This document shows positions 7,365 to 15,140 of a DNA stretch of 64,000 bases, piece after piece. Source of the DNA: Streptomyces sp. NRRL WC-3605 (lineage in GTDB: Bacteria; Actinomycetota; Actinomycetes; Streptomycetales; Streptomycetaceae); assembly GCF_001509795.1 (NCBI RefSeq), contig NZ_LLZN01000067.1, positions 124,001 to 188,000 of the forward strand, written 5' to 3'. Below the pieces are notes generated by a model. That model saw only the letters and a list, made by a program, of their open reading frames with translations, made no database searches and was not told where the DNA came from. A program made the position numbers and the translations under genes. Position 1 is the stretch's first letter; each line of letters starts with the position of its first letter.

Positions 7365-8963
7365 GTGACGCAGAGTGGACAGGGCGAGGAGCCCTCGGCG
7401 CGACCCGCGCGCGAAGGCATCGTGCTGCCCTCCGACGGTGGGGAGCCGCTGCTCCCGGGGATGACGGGTGGCCACGCCGGACACCCGGCGACGCCCCCGG
7501 CCGCACCCCCGCCCTCGGCGCCGCCCGGCGGCCAGTCCTGGGGCACCCCCTGGGGACCCGAGCAGCACACGCAGGCCCCGCCCCCCGCACAGGGCTCGCC
7601 CTGGGGAGCGCCGCAGGACCAGGCGTGGGGCGGCGGCCAGGACCAGCAGCAGTACCAGGCGCCGCAGCAGTCGTACGGCCAGGGCGGCCCGCAGCAGCAG
7701 TACGGGCAGGACGGGACGCAGCAGTCGTACGGCCAGGGCGGCCCGCACCAGCAGTACGGGCAGGACGGCCCGCAGCAGCAGTACGGGCAGGACGGGACGC
7801 AGGGCCAAGGGGCCTACGGCACGCCCGGCGGGAGCGCGCCCATGCCGCCCGCCGCGAGCGGGTACGGCGCCCCGATGCCCCCGGCCGACGAGGGCGCGAC
7901 CCAGTACATACCCCCGGTCCCCGCGAACCCCGACGAGCAGGCCACCCGTTTCATACCGCCCGTCCCGGCCGACGAGGGCGCGACGCAGGTCATCCCGCCG
8001 GTCGGCCCGGGCGCCCTGCCGCCCGAGACGCACGGGGAGAGCACCCATGTGCTGGGCCGGGCCCGGCAGGGGGCCGGGCCGATGCCGGCGGCCTCCGGCG
8101 CCGACCCCACCCAGTTCCTGCCGCCCGTACCGGGCGGCTCCGGTGAGCGGCAGCCGCACTCCGACTTCGACAACCTCTTCCGCAGCGAGGGCCCCGGCCC
8201 CGCCCCGGCCACCCAGCACCTGCCGCCGTACCAGCAGCAGCCGCAGGGCCCGCACCAGGGCGGCTACCCGCCGCCCGGCCGGCCCGGCCCGCACGACGAC
8301 GACGGCGGTGGCGGCGGTGGGCGCGGCGGCCGCCCGCGCTCGCGGGTGCCGCTGATCGCTGCCGTGGGCGTCGGGATCGTCGTCCTCGGTGTCGGCGCGG
8401 GCGCGCTGCTCGCCGGCGGGGGCGACGACGACAAGGCCGACGCGAACCAGCCCGTCTCCGCCACGGCCCCCGCGGCCGAGAAGTCCGCCTCCCCGTCCAC
8501 CGACCCGGCGGAGCAGCAGGCGGCCGCCCTGGACAAGCTCCTGGCCGACAGTGGCGACAGCCGCAGCGCGGTGATCAAGGCCGTGGCCGACGTGAAGTCC
8601 TGCCGGAACCTCCAGCAGGCCGCGCAGAACCTGCGGGACGCGGCCGGGCAGCGCAACCGGCTGGTCGCCGACCTCGCCAAGCTGAAGGTCGACCGGCTCC
8701 CCGACCACGCCCGGCTGACGGCCGCCCTGAACCGCGCCTGGCAGGCGTCGGCGTCCGCCGACAACCACTACGCGGGCTGGGCCGACCAGGTCGCGGGCAA
8801 CAAGAAGCTGTGCAAGAAGGGCCAGGCCCGGGCCACCGACCAGACCCGGGCCGGCAACCGCGACAGCGGCACGGCGAGCCAGCAGAAGTCGACCGCCTCC
8901 CAGCTGTGGAACGCGATCGCCCGCGAGTACGGCCTGACGGAGCGCCAGCCGACCCAGCTGTGA
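7365..8963 (+). CDS. Membrane-anchored protein with Q/G/Y-rich tandem repeats
   Basis: Protein of 532 aa starting at a GTG behind TAGGAG. Residues 1-320 are low-complexity Pro/Gly/Gln and include five tandem nonapeptides of QQxYGQxGx type. One transmembrane helix (PLIAAVGVGIVVLGVGAGAL) lies near residue 330, followed by an extracytoplasmic helical domain of about 170 aa with two cysteines (KSC, KLC). The topology suggests a long cytoplasmic disordered tail and an external sensor or wall-proximal domain. TQYIPPVP, TRFIPPVP and TQFLPPVP form a second repeat around residues 180-250. The function is unknown; conserved in position in Streptomyces as far as I recognise. Confidence 0.8.
   Translation: MTQSGQGEEPSARPAREGIVLPSDGGEPLLPGMTGGHAGHPATPPAAPPPSAPPGGQSWGTPWGPEQHTQAPPPAQGSPWGAPQDQAWGGGQDQQQYQAPQQSYGQGGPQQQYGQDGTQQSYGQGGPHQQYGQDGPQQQYGQDGTQGQGAYGTPGGSAPMPPAASGYGAPMPPADEGATQYIPPVPANPDEQATRFIPPVPADEGATQVIPPVGPGALPPETHGESTHVLGRARQGAGPMPAASGADPTQFLPPVPGGSGERQPHSDFDNLFRSEGPGPAPATQHLPPYQQQPQGPHQGGYPPPGRPGPHDDDGGGGGGRGGRPRSRVPLIAAVGVGIVVLGVGAGALLAGGGDDDKADANQPVSATAPAAEKSASPSTDPAEQQAAALDKLLADSGDSRSAVIKAVADVKSCRNLQQAAQNLRDAAGQRNRLVADLAKLKVDRLPDHARLTAALNRAWQASASADNHYAGWADQVAGNKKLCKKGQARATDQTRAGNRDSGTASQQKSTASQLWNAIAREYGLTERQPTQL
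7665..7799 (+). repeat. Five tandem 27-bp coding repeats
   Basis: Exact 27-bp periodicity: 7665-7691, 7692-7718, 7719-7745, 7746-7772 and 7773-7799, encoding QQSYGQGGP, QQQYGQDGT, QQSYGQGGP, HQQYGQDGP and QQQYGQDGT. The alternating near-identical units suggest duplication of a 54-bp pair. Copy number is likely to vary between strains. Confidence 0.9.
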
Positions 8964-8976
8964 GCGGGCCGTCCGC

Positions 8977-10263
8977 TCAGCCCTGGCCGGCGTCGCGCAG
9001 GACGTCCGTCACGTCGACGGCGCCCTTGCGGGCGGCCACCAGCCGGCCGTCCCGGACGACCTGGAACGTCACCTCGCCGTTGACCAGCCGGGGGCGGCCG
9101 ACGGCGGCCAGCACGCCCTGGAACGGCCACCGCAGGGGCGGGGTGAGACCGCCCGTGGAGACCTCGAGGCCGCCGTCGAGGGCCTTGCGCACACGGTCGG
9201 AGTCGATCTCGCCGTCGCCGAGCGACTCCACGGCCTCCCGGAAGACCGTGTAGGCGATCCACGTGGTCTGCACCCCGGCGTCCGCGGGGTCGATGCGGTT
9301 GTCGCCGAAGGCGTGGTCGTCGATGACCTTCTTCATCGGCTTCCAGCGCGGATCGCCGGCGACGGGATACCAGCCGGTGACGTAGGCGCCGTCGTACACC
9401 GGCGCACCCCCCGTCGAGTCGATCACGGTCTGGTCGACACCGCCCAGCACGGTCCCCGTGCGCACCGCCCGGTACTCCTGGCGGGCGCGCCGGAAGGAGT
9501 CCATGAAGGTGCTGGTGCGGTCCCCGAGGGCGGGCACCACACAGCCCGGGTCCGCCGTGCCGGTGCCGGCGTGTTCCAGCGCGCGCGTCGACGGGCCGCC
9601 GTACTCGGTGGCGTCCTCGCGGGCCGGCTGGTCGTCCGACGGCGCGTGGCCTCCTGCGCGCAGGCCCGCGTCGAGCAGCGGGGGCAGTTCGTCGCCCGCG
9701 ATGTTGTCGGGGCGCACCAGGGAGACCGGACCGCAGTCGCGGGCCAGTTCGCGGCCGAGACCCGCGAGGAGGGTGGGCTGGCCGCCGTTGACCGGGTAGG
9801 AGAGCGGGCTGGTGAACTCGGCTTCCGTGACGCCGTACCCGCCGATGTAGGGGATGCCGGCGCCCTCCAGCGTGGGCAGGAAGGTGTCGCCGAACTGGCT
9901 GTAGGAGCCGACGACCGCCACGGCGTCCTCCTCGACGGCGCGCTCGGCGCACTGCGCCGCCGACACGCTGTCGTTGTGGTCGTTGCAGGTCAGCACCTTC
10001 AGCGGCCGGCCCCCCAGGCCGCCGTCGGCGTTCACCCAGCGGGCGTACGCCTGCGCGAGGGCGGGCATGCCGGGCTTGTTGGTCGCCTTGGTGCCCTCCG
10101 GTGCCCAGGTCATCACGGTGACCGGCTCGTCCCCGGAGCCTCCCGCGGTGCCGGGGACGACCCCGCAGCCGGCGGCGAGCGCGGCGCACGCCGCGAGGGC
10201 CGTCGCGGCCCGGGCGGGGCCGGCGGGAAGGAAGGGGCCACGGGTACGTCGCGCTCCGCTCAT
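8977..10263 (-). CDS. ABC-type solute-binding lipoprotein (branched-chain amino acid type)
   Basis: Extracellular binding protein of about 428 aa. The signal peptide ends in a lipobox LAAGC with the lipidated Cys near residue 33. The mature part has the periplasmic-binding fold of LivJ/Peripla_BP_6 type (WVNADGGLGGRPLKVLTCND, VGSYSQFGDTFLP, IPYIGGYG). The ATG at 10263 gives a normal signal peptide; a GTG at 10284 would add seven residues. No permease or ATPase is next to it, so it is an orphan receptor or sensor rather than part of a complete transporter here. It is divergent from the SCO4402-family gene. Confidence 0.82.
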   Translation of the reverse strand: MSGARRTRGPFLPAGPARAATALAACAALAAGCGVVPGTAGGSGDEPVTVMTWAPEGTKATNKPGMPALAQAYARWVNADGGLGGRPLKVLTCNDHNDSVSAAQCAERAVEEDAVAVVGSYSQFGDTFLPTLEGAGIPYIGGYGVTEAEFTSPLSYPVNGGQPTLLAGLGRELARDCGPVSLVRPDNIAGDELPPLLDAGLRAGGHAPSDDQPAREDATEYGGPSTRALEHAGTGTADPGCVVPALGDRTSTFMDSFRRARQEYRAVRTGTVLGGVDQTVIDSTGGAPVYDGAYVTGWYPVAGDPRWKPMKKVIDDHAFGDNRIDPADAGVQTTWIAYTVFREAVESLGDGEIDSDRVRKALDGGLEVSTGGLTPPLRWPFQGVLAAVGRPRLVNGEVTFQVVRDGRLVAARKGAVDVTDVLRDAGQG

Positions 10264-10311
10264 GCTTCCGCACACTTCCGTCACACCGCTAACCCGAGCG
10301 TGACCCTCGGT

Positions 10312-10330
10312 TATGATCCGGTGACGTCAC
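10312..10330. promoter_or_regulatory. -10 element and GTGACGTCAC palindrome in a divergent promoter
   Basis: TATGAT (10312-10317) is a good + strand -10 hexamer, and the perfect 10-bp palindrome GTGACGTCAC (10321-10330) follows at once. It lies between the lipoprotein gene and the SCO4402-family gene and could be an operator serving either. Confidence 0.35.
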
Positions 10331-10380
10331 GGTGAATTGCGGGGGCCGGTCAGGCGCCTGTGAGGGGGAACGTACGATCG

Positions 10381-10881
10381 ATGACCGTGCAAGGTTCGGA
10401 TAGCTCTTCCCGTCGCGGCCGTCGCTCCTCCACCATGGGCGGCATGCCACTCAACGACATGCCGTGGTGGCGCTGGCGCAGCAATGTGCGCTCCGCGCTG
10501 CACATGCTCTCCGATCCGGTGTTCCAGCGGGACGTCTGGCTGGCAGGCGTGGACGGCTACGGCGACGTCACCGACGCCGTCTACCGTCTCGTCGAGGACA
10601 CCTGGCTGGACAACTGGTCCGCCGAGAAGTACGTCGGCACGATCTTCCGGGACTCCCAGGAGGCGGCCCTCGTCGACACCGCCGTGCTGCGCGTGCTGCG
10701 GATCATGCACCAGGTCGGCCCGGACGCCCCCGTCTCCGCCTACGTCGACCACCAGGGCTGGCCCGAGGCGGTGCGGGCGGCGCGGGACGCGCACGTGCGG
10801 ATGGCGACGGCCGACGGGGAGGACCCGGACGCGCCGCCGCGCACGCTCGAGGTGCTGCGCATCATGACGCGGTCCGCGTAG
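10381..10881 (+). CDS. SCO4402-family conserved protein of unknown function
   Basis: Small soluble protein of about 166 aa. It is all-helical in character, Trp-rich near the start (MPWWRWRSNVRSALHMLSD) and ends in TLEVLRIMTRSA. No catalytic motif is visible. It matches the Streptomyces family placed immediately before purU (SCO4402 in S. coelicolor). Starts at GTG 10360, ATG 10381 or ATG 10435 are all possible; the conserved part begins near the last. I do not know its function. Confidence 0.75.
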   Translation: MTVQGSDSSSRRGRRSSTMGGMPLNDMPWWRWRSNVRSALHMLSDPVFQRDVWLAGVDGYGDVTDAVYRLVEDTWLDNWSAEKYVGTIFRDSQEAALVDTAVLRVLRIMHQVGPDAPVSAYVDHQGWPEAVRAARDAHVRMATADGEDPDAPPRTLEVLRIMTRSA

Positions 10882-10928
10882 CGGGACGACCGCCCGCGCG
10901 GCACCCGTCGTATGGGACCCTGTGCTGC

Positions 10929-11810
10929 ATGAACGAGCAGTCCACCGGAGCCGCGGTCCCCGCGGACCAGTACGTCCTCACGCTGTCCTGCCCCGACAAG
11001 CAGGGCATCGTGCACGCCGTGTCGAGCTACCTCTTCATGACCGGCTGCAACATCGAGGACAGCCAGCAGTTCGGTGACCACGACACGGGACTGTTCTTCA
11101 TGCGCGTCCACTTCTCGGCGGACGCCCCCGTCACGGTGGAGAAGCTGCGCGCGAGCTTCGCGGCGATCGGCGACTCCTTCCACATGGACTGGCAGATCCA
11201 CCGCGCCGAGGACAGGATGCGGGTCCTGCTGATGGTCAGCCGGTTCGGGCACTGCCTGAACGACCTGCTGTTCCGGGCGCGGATCGGCGCGCTGCCGGTG
11301 GAGATCACCGGCGTGGTGTCCAACCACACCGACTTCGCCGAGCTGGTGGGGTCGTACGACATCCCCTTCCACCACATCCCGGTGACCAGGGACACCAAGG
11401 CCGAGGCCGAGGCGCGGCTGCTGGAGATCGTGCGCGAGGAGGGCGTGGAGCTGGTCGTGCTGGCCCGCTACATGCAGGTCCTCTCGGACGACCTGTGCAA
11501 GCAGCTGAGCGGGCGGATCATCAACATCCACCACTCGTTCCTGCCGAGCTTCAAGGGCGCCAAGCCCTATCACCAGGCTCACGCGCGCGGGGTGAAGCTC
11601 ATCGGGGCGACCGCGCACTACGTCACCGCCGACCTCGACGAGGGCCCGATCATCGAGCAGGAGGTCGAGCGGGTCGGGCACGACGTCACGCCGGACCAGC
11701 TCGTCGCGATCGGCCGCGACGTGGAGTGCCAGGCGCTCGCTCGGGCCGTGAAGTGGCACGCCGAGCGCCGGATCCTGCTGAACGGCCGCCGCACGGTCGT
11801 CTTCGCCTGA
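10929..11810 (+). CDS. purU: Formyltetrahydrofolate deformylase
   Basis: Hydrolyses 10-formyl-tetrahydrofolate to formate and tetrahydrofolate, balancing one-carbon units and feeding formate to purine synthesis; cytoplasmic, 293 aa. An N-terminal ACT domain (TLSCPDKQGIVHAVSSYL) senses effectors, and the C-terminal formyltransferase-fold domain carries the expected catalytic Asn-His-Asp: INIHHSFLPSFKGAKPYHQA and TADLDEGPI. The length is normal. The ATG lies 47 nt after the upstream gene, possibly co-transcribed. Confidence 0.95.
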   Translation: MNEQSTGAAVPADQYVLTLSCPDKQGIVHAVSSYLFMTGCNIEDSQQFGDHDTGLFFMRVHFSADAPVTVEKLRASFAAIGDSFHMDWQIHRAEDRMRVLLMVSRFGHCLNDLLFRARIGALPVEITGVVSNHTDFAELVGSYDIPFHHIPVTRDTKAEAEARLLEIVREEGVELVVLARYMQVLSDDLCKQLSGRIINIHHSFLPSFKGAKPYHQAHARGVKLIGATAHYVTADLDEGPIIEQEVERVGHDVTPDQLVAIGRDVECQALARAVKWHAERRILLNGRRTVVFA

Positions 11811-11819
11811 CGGCCGCCC

Positions 11820-13154
11820 CTACATCCGGCTCAGGCTCGCCGCCGCGAACAGCACGTCCCTGATCGCCTCGCGGTCGCCGAGCTGTCCGGCGGCCGCCTC
11901 CGCGGGCGGCACATGGCCCGCGGCCAGCCGGCAGAACTCCGCGCCGTCCAGGGCGACATGGGCCACCTCGTGCTCGGCGGAGCCCACGGCGGCCGGGGAG
12001 TCGAGCGGGATCAGCCACTCGCCGCCGCCCGACCCCTCGATCTCCAGGCGCAGGCTCCGGCCGGGCCGACCGGCCGACACGAGGCGGCGGCCCTCGGGCG
12101 CCGGGGCGGCCAGCCCGGCCTGCCGCCGGGCCGACAGCACGCTCGGCAGCAGGCGCGCCGCCAGGTCCACCATGTGGTGCAGATCGCTGCCGGACGGCGG
12201 CTCGTAGGGGTAGTCCACCGCCTCGGCGATGTCCTCGGCGTGCACCCAGCACTCGAACGCCCGGTCCAGCATGGCGTCCCGCAGCGGCAGCGCGAAGTCG
12301 CCGTACGGCACGGACAGCGCGCCGGTGCCGCCGCCCGTGAAGGAGACCGTGCGGACCAGGTCGTGGGCCTGCTCCCGCCACGGCGCCCGCACGGCGCGGG
12401 TCGGCGGGAAGTGCGAGGCCCGCCAGTACGCCTCGGTCCGCGCGGACGGGGTCGGCCGGTCGGCGGGCACGTCGCCCAGCGGGTCGGGCAGGCCGAGCGC
12501 CGCCGCCACCATCCCGTCGACGGTCAGCAGATGGGCGATCACGCCCGCGACGGTCGTACGGCGGCTCGTCGGCTCGTCCCTGCGGAACCAGCGCAGCCGC
12601 ACGGGCGCGTGCCACTCGGCGTCCCCGAAGTCCTGGAGCAGGGCGTCCAGCCGGGCGGTCTCGGCGTCGTAGGGCGCGGCCCACTCGGGCACCGGGACGC
12701 GCGGCGGGCGCCGGTCCAGGCAGCCCTGCAGGACGCGGGCGCGCAGCGACGGGTCCAGGTCGAGGCTTTCGGCCGGGTGCAGCAGGCCGACGGCCTCGCG
12801 CAGCCGCAGCGCCTCGTCCGCGCAGCCGCCGCACTCCCCGAGGTGCTCCTCCACGGCGGCCGTCTCCTCCGGTGAGCAGGCGGCCAGCGCCCAGGCGCCG
12901 AGCAGCGACTTCAGGACCCGGTGCTCAAGGACGGGAACGGGCGCGTCCGGCAGGTCGGGCAGCGGGCGCCCGGTGTCCTCGACGGAGAGCCGGGGGAGCG
13001 GTATGCGGGGCGGCCTGCCGGGGCCGGGCTCGGGGGTGGGGTGCTGGTCGTCGCCGTCGCCGCTGTTCATGCCGTCGGCTCCGCGGGTGTGGTCCGCGGG
13101 GCCGTTCTCCTCCTCGTGCGGTTCGTCGCTCTCGTACGGTTCGGCCCCGGTCAT
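11820..13154 (-). CDS. Zinc-binding anti-sigma factor with maleylpyruvate-isomerase-like domain
   Basis: 444 aa. An Asp/Glu/Pro-rich leader of about 70 residues precedes a zinc anti-sigma (ZAS) module with H-x3-C-x2-C (HLGECGGC). A long DinB/mycothiol-dependent isomerase-like domain follows (TVAGVIAHLLTVDGMVAAALG, ECWVHAEDIAEAVDYPY). There is no membrane segment, so it is a soluble sensor that should sequester the sigma factor encoded just upstream, with which it overlaps by 4 nt (ATGA). The fusion suggests that thiol or metal chemistry controls release, which is an inference. Confidence 0.82.
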   Translation of the reverse strand: MTGAEPYESDEPHEEENGPADHTRGADGMNSGDGDDQHPTPEPGPGRPPRIPLPRLSVEDTGRPLPDLPDAPVPVLEHRVLKSLLGAWALAACSPEETAAVEEHLGECGGCADEALRLREAVGLLHPAESLDLDPSLRARVLQGCLDRRPPRVPVPEWAAPYDAETARLDALLQDFGDAEWHAPVRLRWFRRDEPTSRRTTVAGVIAHLLTVDGMVAAALGLPDPLGDVPADRPTPSARTEAYWRASHFPPTRAVRAPWREQAHDLVRTVSFTGGGTGALSVPYGDFALPLRDAMLDRAFECWVHAEDIAEAVDYPYEPPSGSDLHHMVDLAARLLPSVLSARRQAGLAAPAPEGRRLVSAGRPGRSLRLEIEGSGGGEWLIPLDSPAAVGSAEHEVAHVALDGAEFCRLAAGHVPPAEAAAGQLGDREAIRDVLFAAASLSRM

Positions 13155-13735
13155 GCGGCACCCCCGTACTCCGGTGGTGCCCCGGGCCCGCTCCCGGCGT
13201 CGTGGGCCGTGGACAGCAGTTGCAGGCCGAGGCGCAGCCGACGGCGGGCCTCCTCCTCGGTGACGCCGAGGTCGGCCGCGGTCTGGCGGTAGTCGCGGCG
13301 CTGGAAGTAGGCCAGTTCCAGCGCGGCCCGCAGCGGGGCGGGCATGGACTGGACGATGTAGTCGGCGCGGGCGGCGACCGAGGCGTGGCGCACCTTGCGC
13401 TCCAGTTCCTCGGTGGAGCCCTGTCCGGCCCGGACCAGCGCGGCGGTCTCCGTGGCGCGCAGGCGCTGCACGGCCAGGCGGTGGGTCAGGGCGGCGACCC
13501 AGGAACGCAGCGGGCCCTGCCGGGGGTCGTAGGTGTCGGGGTGCTCCCAGACATGGGTGAAGACCTCACGGGTGACGCGGTCGGCGGCGCGTTCGTCGCC
13601 CAGCACGGTGTGCGCGAGTCCGTGCACGAGCGAGGCGAACCGGTCGTAGAGCTCGCCGAGGGCGGCCGCCTCACCGCGCGCGAGCCGCTGCTGCATCTTG
13701 CGGTCCCAGCGGGGCGGTGCGTCCTTCTTCGCCAT
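13151..13735 (-). CDS. ECF RNA polymerase sigma factor
   Basis: 194 aa with sigma region 2 (ALGELYDRFASLVHGLAHTVL, then DRVTREVFTHVWEHPDTYD) and region 4 (AALELAYFQRRDYRQTAADLGV). The ATG at 13735 has an ideal GGAGGGG upstream; the longer open frame is non-coding. It is coupled to the anti-sigma gene behind it. By position it corresponds to S. coelicolor SCO4409. The divergent STAS gene at 14093 may encode a further partner. Confidence 0.9.
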   Translation of the reverse strand: MAKKDAPPRWDRKMQQRLARGEAAALGELYDRFASLVHGLAHTVLGDERAADRVTREVFTHVWEHPDTYDPRQGPLRSWVAALTHRLAVQRLRATETAALVRAGQGSTEELERKVRHASVAARADYIVQSMPAPLRAALELAYFQRRDYRQTAADLGVTEEEARRRLRLGLQLLSTAHDAGSGPGAPPEYGGAA

Positions 13736-14092
13736 TCGGCCCCCCTCCGGAGCCTGTGAACAGGCTCTCACCGGTCCGTCCCTGTCCAGCGTGCGTCCGC
13801 CGTCTTCACGAATGTAGTCGGCACGTCCGACAGCACACGCCCCTTTGTGGCAATGTGCGCCCCTTGCAGCGTCATGGCTGGTGACACACCTCGCTCTCGT
13901 GGTAGAGGGCTCGCTCTCCGGGTCGGCTACCCGTCTCGTGCGACCGGACACGATCGAACAGGATCGAATGCGATGGAAACAAGCCTTATCTGATCGGTGA
14001 CCGTTTTCTGGAGGGAGTTTCAGGGAACAGCCGCTGGGCAGCCGCGCTGCAAGGAAGCGTAGGAATGGCTTCCGTTTCGACGGCCGAGGGGC
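13736..14092. other. Divergent promoter region, sigma factor / STAS antagonist
   Basis: About 357 non-coding bases, lower in GC than its surroundings near 13965-14010. It should contain promoters for both genes. One SigB-like match reading leftwards is listed separately; no other structure is evident. Confidence 0.4.
13927..13951 (-). promoter_or_regulatory. Weak SigB-type promoter match for the sigma operon
   Basis: On the minus strand GTGT, 15 nt, then GGGTAG resembles the Streptomyces SigB consensus GNNT-N14-16-GGGTAY, with a mismatch at the last base. It lies about 190 bp before the sigma gene start. Confidence 0.25.
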
Positions 14093-14473
14093 GTGGTGGT
14101 GACCTTGAAAGTGACCGGTGACGAGCGGGGCGACTGGGCCGTCCTCCAGGTGTCGGGCGAACTGGACCTGGTGACCTCGCCGGTGCTGCGCCAGCACGTC
14201 CACGACGTGGTGGCCGAGGGACGCCACAGCCTCGTCCTGGACCTGTCCGAGGTCCTGTTCTGCGACTCCTCCGGCGTCGGCGTGCTGATCGCGGCCCGCC
14301 GCCTCATCCGCTCCTGCCGGGGCAGCCTGCGGCTGATACTGCCCGCCCAGGGCGCGGTGGACGGCTCGCACGTCAACCGGGTCCTCGGAGCGCTCGGCGT
14401 GCGCCGGCTGTTCGAGGTCTACCCCGACGTGGCGGCTGCGGTCGCGGACGACGCCCGCCCCCTGTCGGCCTGA
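14093..14473 (+). CDS. STAS-domain anti-sigma factor antagonist
   Basis: 126 aa, essentially one STAS domain of SpoIIAA/RsbV type. The motif SGELDLVTSPVLRQHV and the phosphorylatable serine region FCDSSGVGVLIAARR are intact. It is expected to bind an anti-sigma kinase and free a sigma factor. GTG start at 14093 behind GAGGGG. Divergent from the ECF sigma gene; by position the counterpart of S. coelicolor SCO4410. Confidence 0.9.
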   Translation: MVVTLKVTGDERGDWAVLQVSGELDLVTSPVLRQHVHDVVAEGRHSLVLDLSEVLFCDSSGVGVLIAARRLIRSCRGSLRLILPAQGAVDGSHVNRVLGALGVRRLFEVYPDVAAAVADDARPLSA

Positions 14474-14627
14474 ACGCGCCCCGCCCTCCCGGCGGGTCCG
14501 CCACATCCCCGTATCGGAATTTCCCCGGTTCCGGAACAACCGCCGCTTCGAGGCGCCCCGGCGGCCCGCGGCGTCGTACGCTCCGTGCGAGAAGCACCCC
14601 ACGTGACGTTAGGCGGCCCGACACAAC

Positions 14628-15140
14628 ATGGTCAGCAGCGAGTACGAGCGCAGGATCGCGGCCCGGTTCGCCACCTTCGACCAGGACGGCAACGGGTACA
14701 TCGACCGGGAGGACTTCAGCGCGGCGGCCAAGGCTCTGCTCGCCGAGTTCGGCACACCCGCCCGGTCAGACAAGGGCCAGGCCCTGTACATCGGCGCCGA
14801 GGCGTTCTGGCAGGGCATGGCCGGGATCGCGGACCGCGACGGCGACCAGCGCATCACCCGCGAGGAGTTCGTCACCGGCGCGGTCAAGCGGCTGCGCGAC
14901 AACCCCGACCGGTTCGCGGAGATCGCCCGCCCCTTCCTGCACGCGGCCCTCGCCGTGGCCGACACCGACGACGACGGGAAGGTCACCGTCGACGACACCG
15001 CTCGGGTGCTCGTCCGGCTCGGCGTCCCGCGGGACACGGCCCGCACGGCCGCCGCCGGCCTCGACGCCGACGGCGACGGCACGGTGACCGAGGACGACGT
15101 CGTGACCGCCTTCGCCCGCTACTTCACGGTCCCGGAGTGA
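14628..15140 (+). CDS. EF-hand calcium-binding protein (calerythrin-like)
   Basis: 170 aa with four EF-hand loops of the D-x-D-x-D/N-G form: DQDGNGYIDRED, DRDGDQRITREE, DTDDDGKVTVDD and DADGDGTVTEDD. Loops one, three and four look fully Ca2+ competent; loop two is slightly altered (Gln at the Gly position region). No signal peptide, so it is a cytosolic calcium buffer or sensor of the Streptomyces Cab type. Its 3' end overlaps the convergent CoA-ligase gene by 22 nt. Confidence 0.92.
   Translation: MVSSEYERRIAARFATFDQDGNGYIDREDFSAAAKALLAEFGTPARSDKGQALYIGAEAFWQGMAGIADRDGDQRITREEFVTGAVKRLRDNPDRFAEIARPFLHAALAVADTDDDGKVTVDDTARVLVRLGVPRDTARTAAAGLDADGDGTVTEDDVVTAFARYFTVPE

Noticed and set aside
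7665..7799. CRISPR-like array
   Set aside because: Units are contiguous and in frame with no spacers; they are coding repeats.
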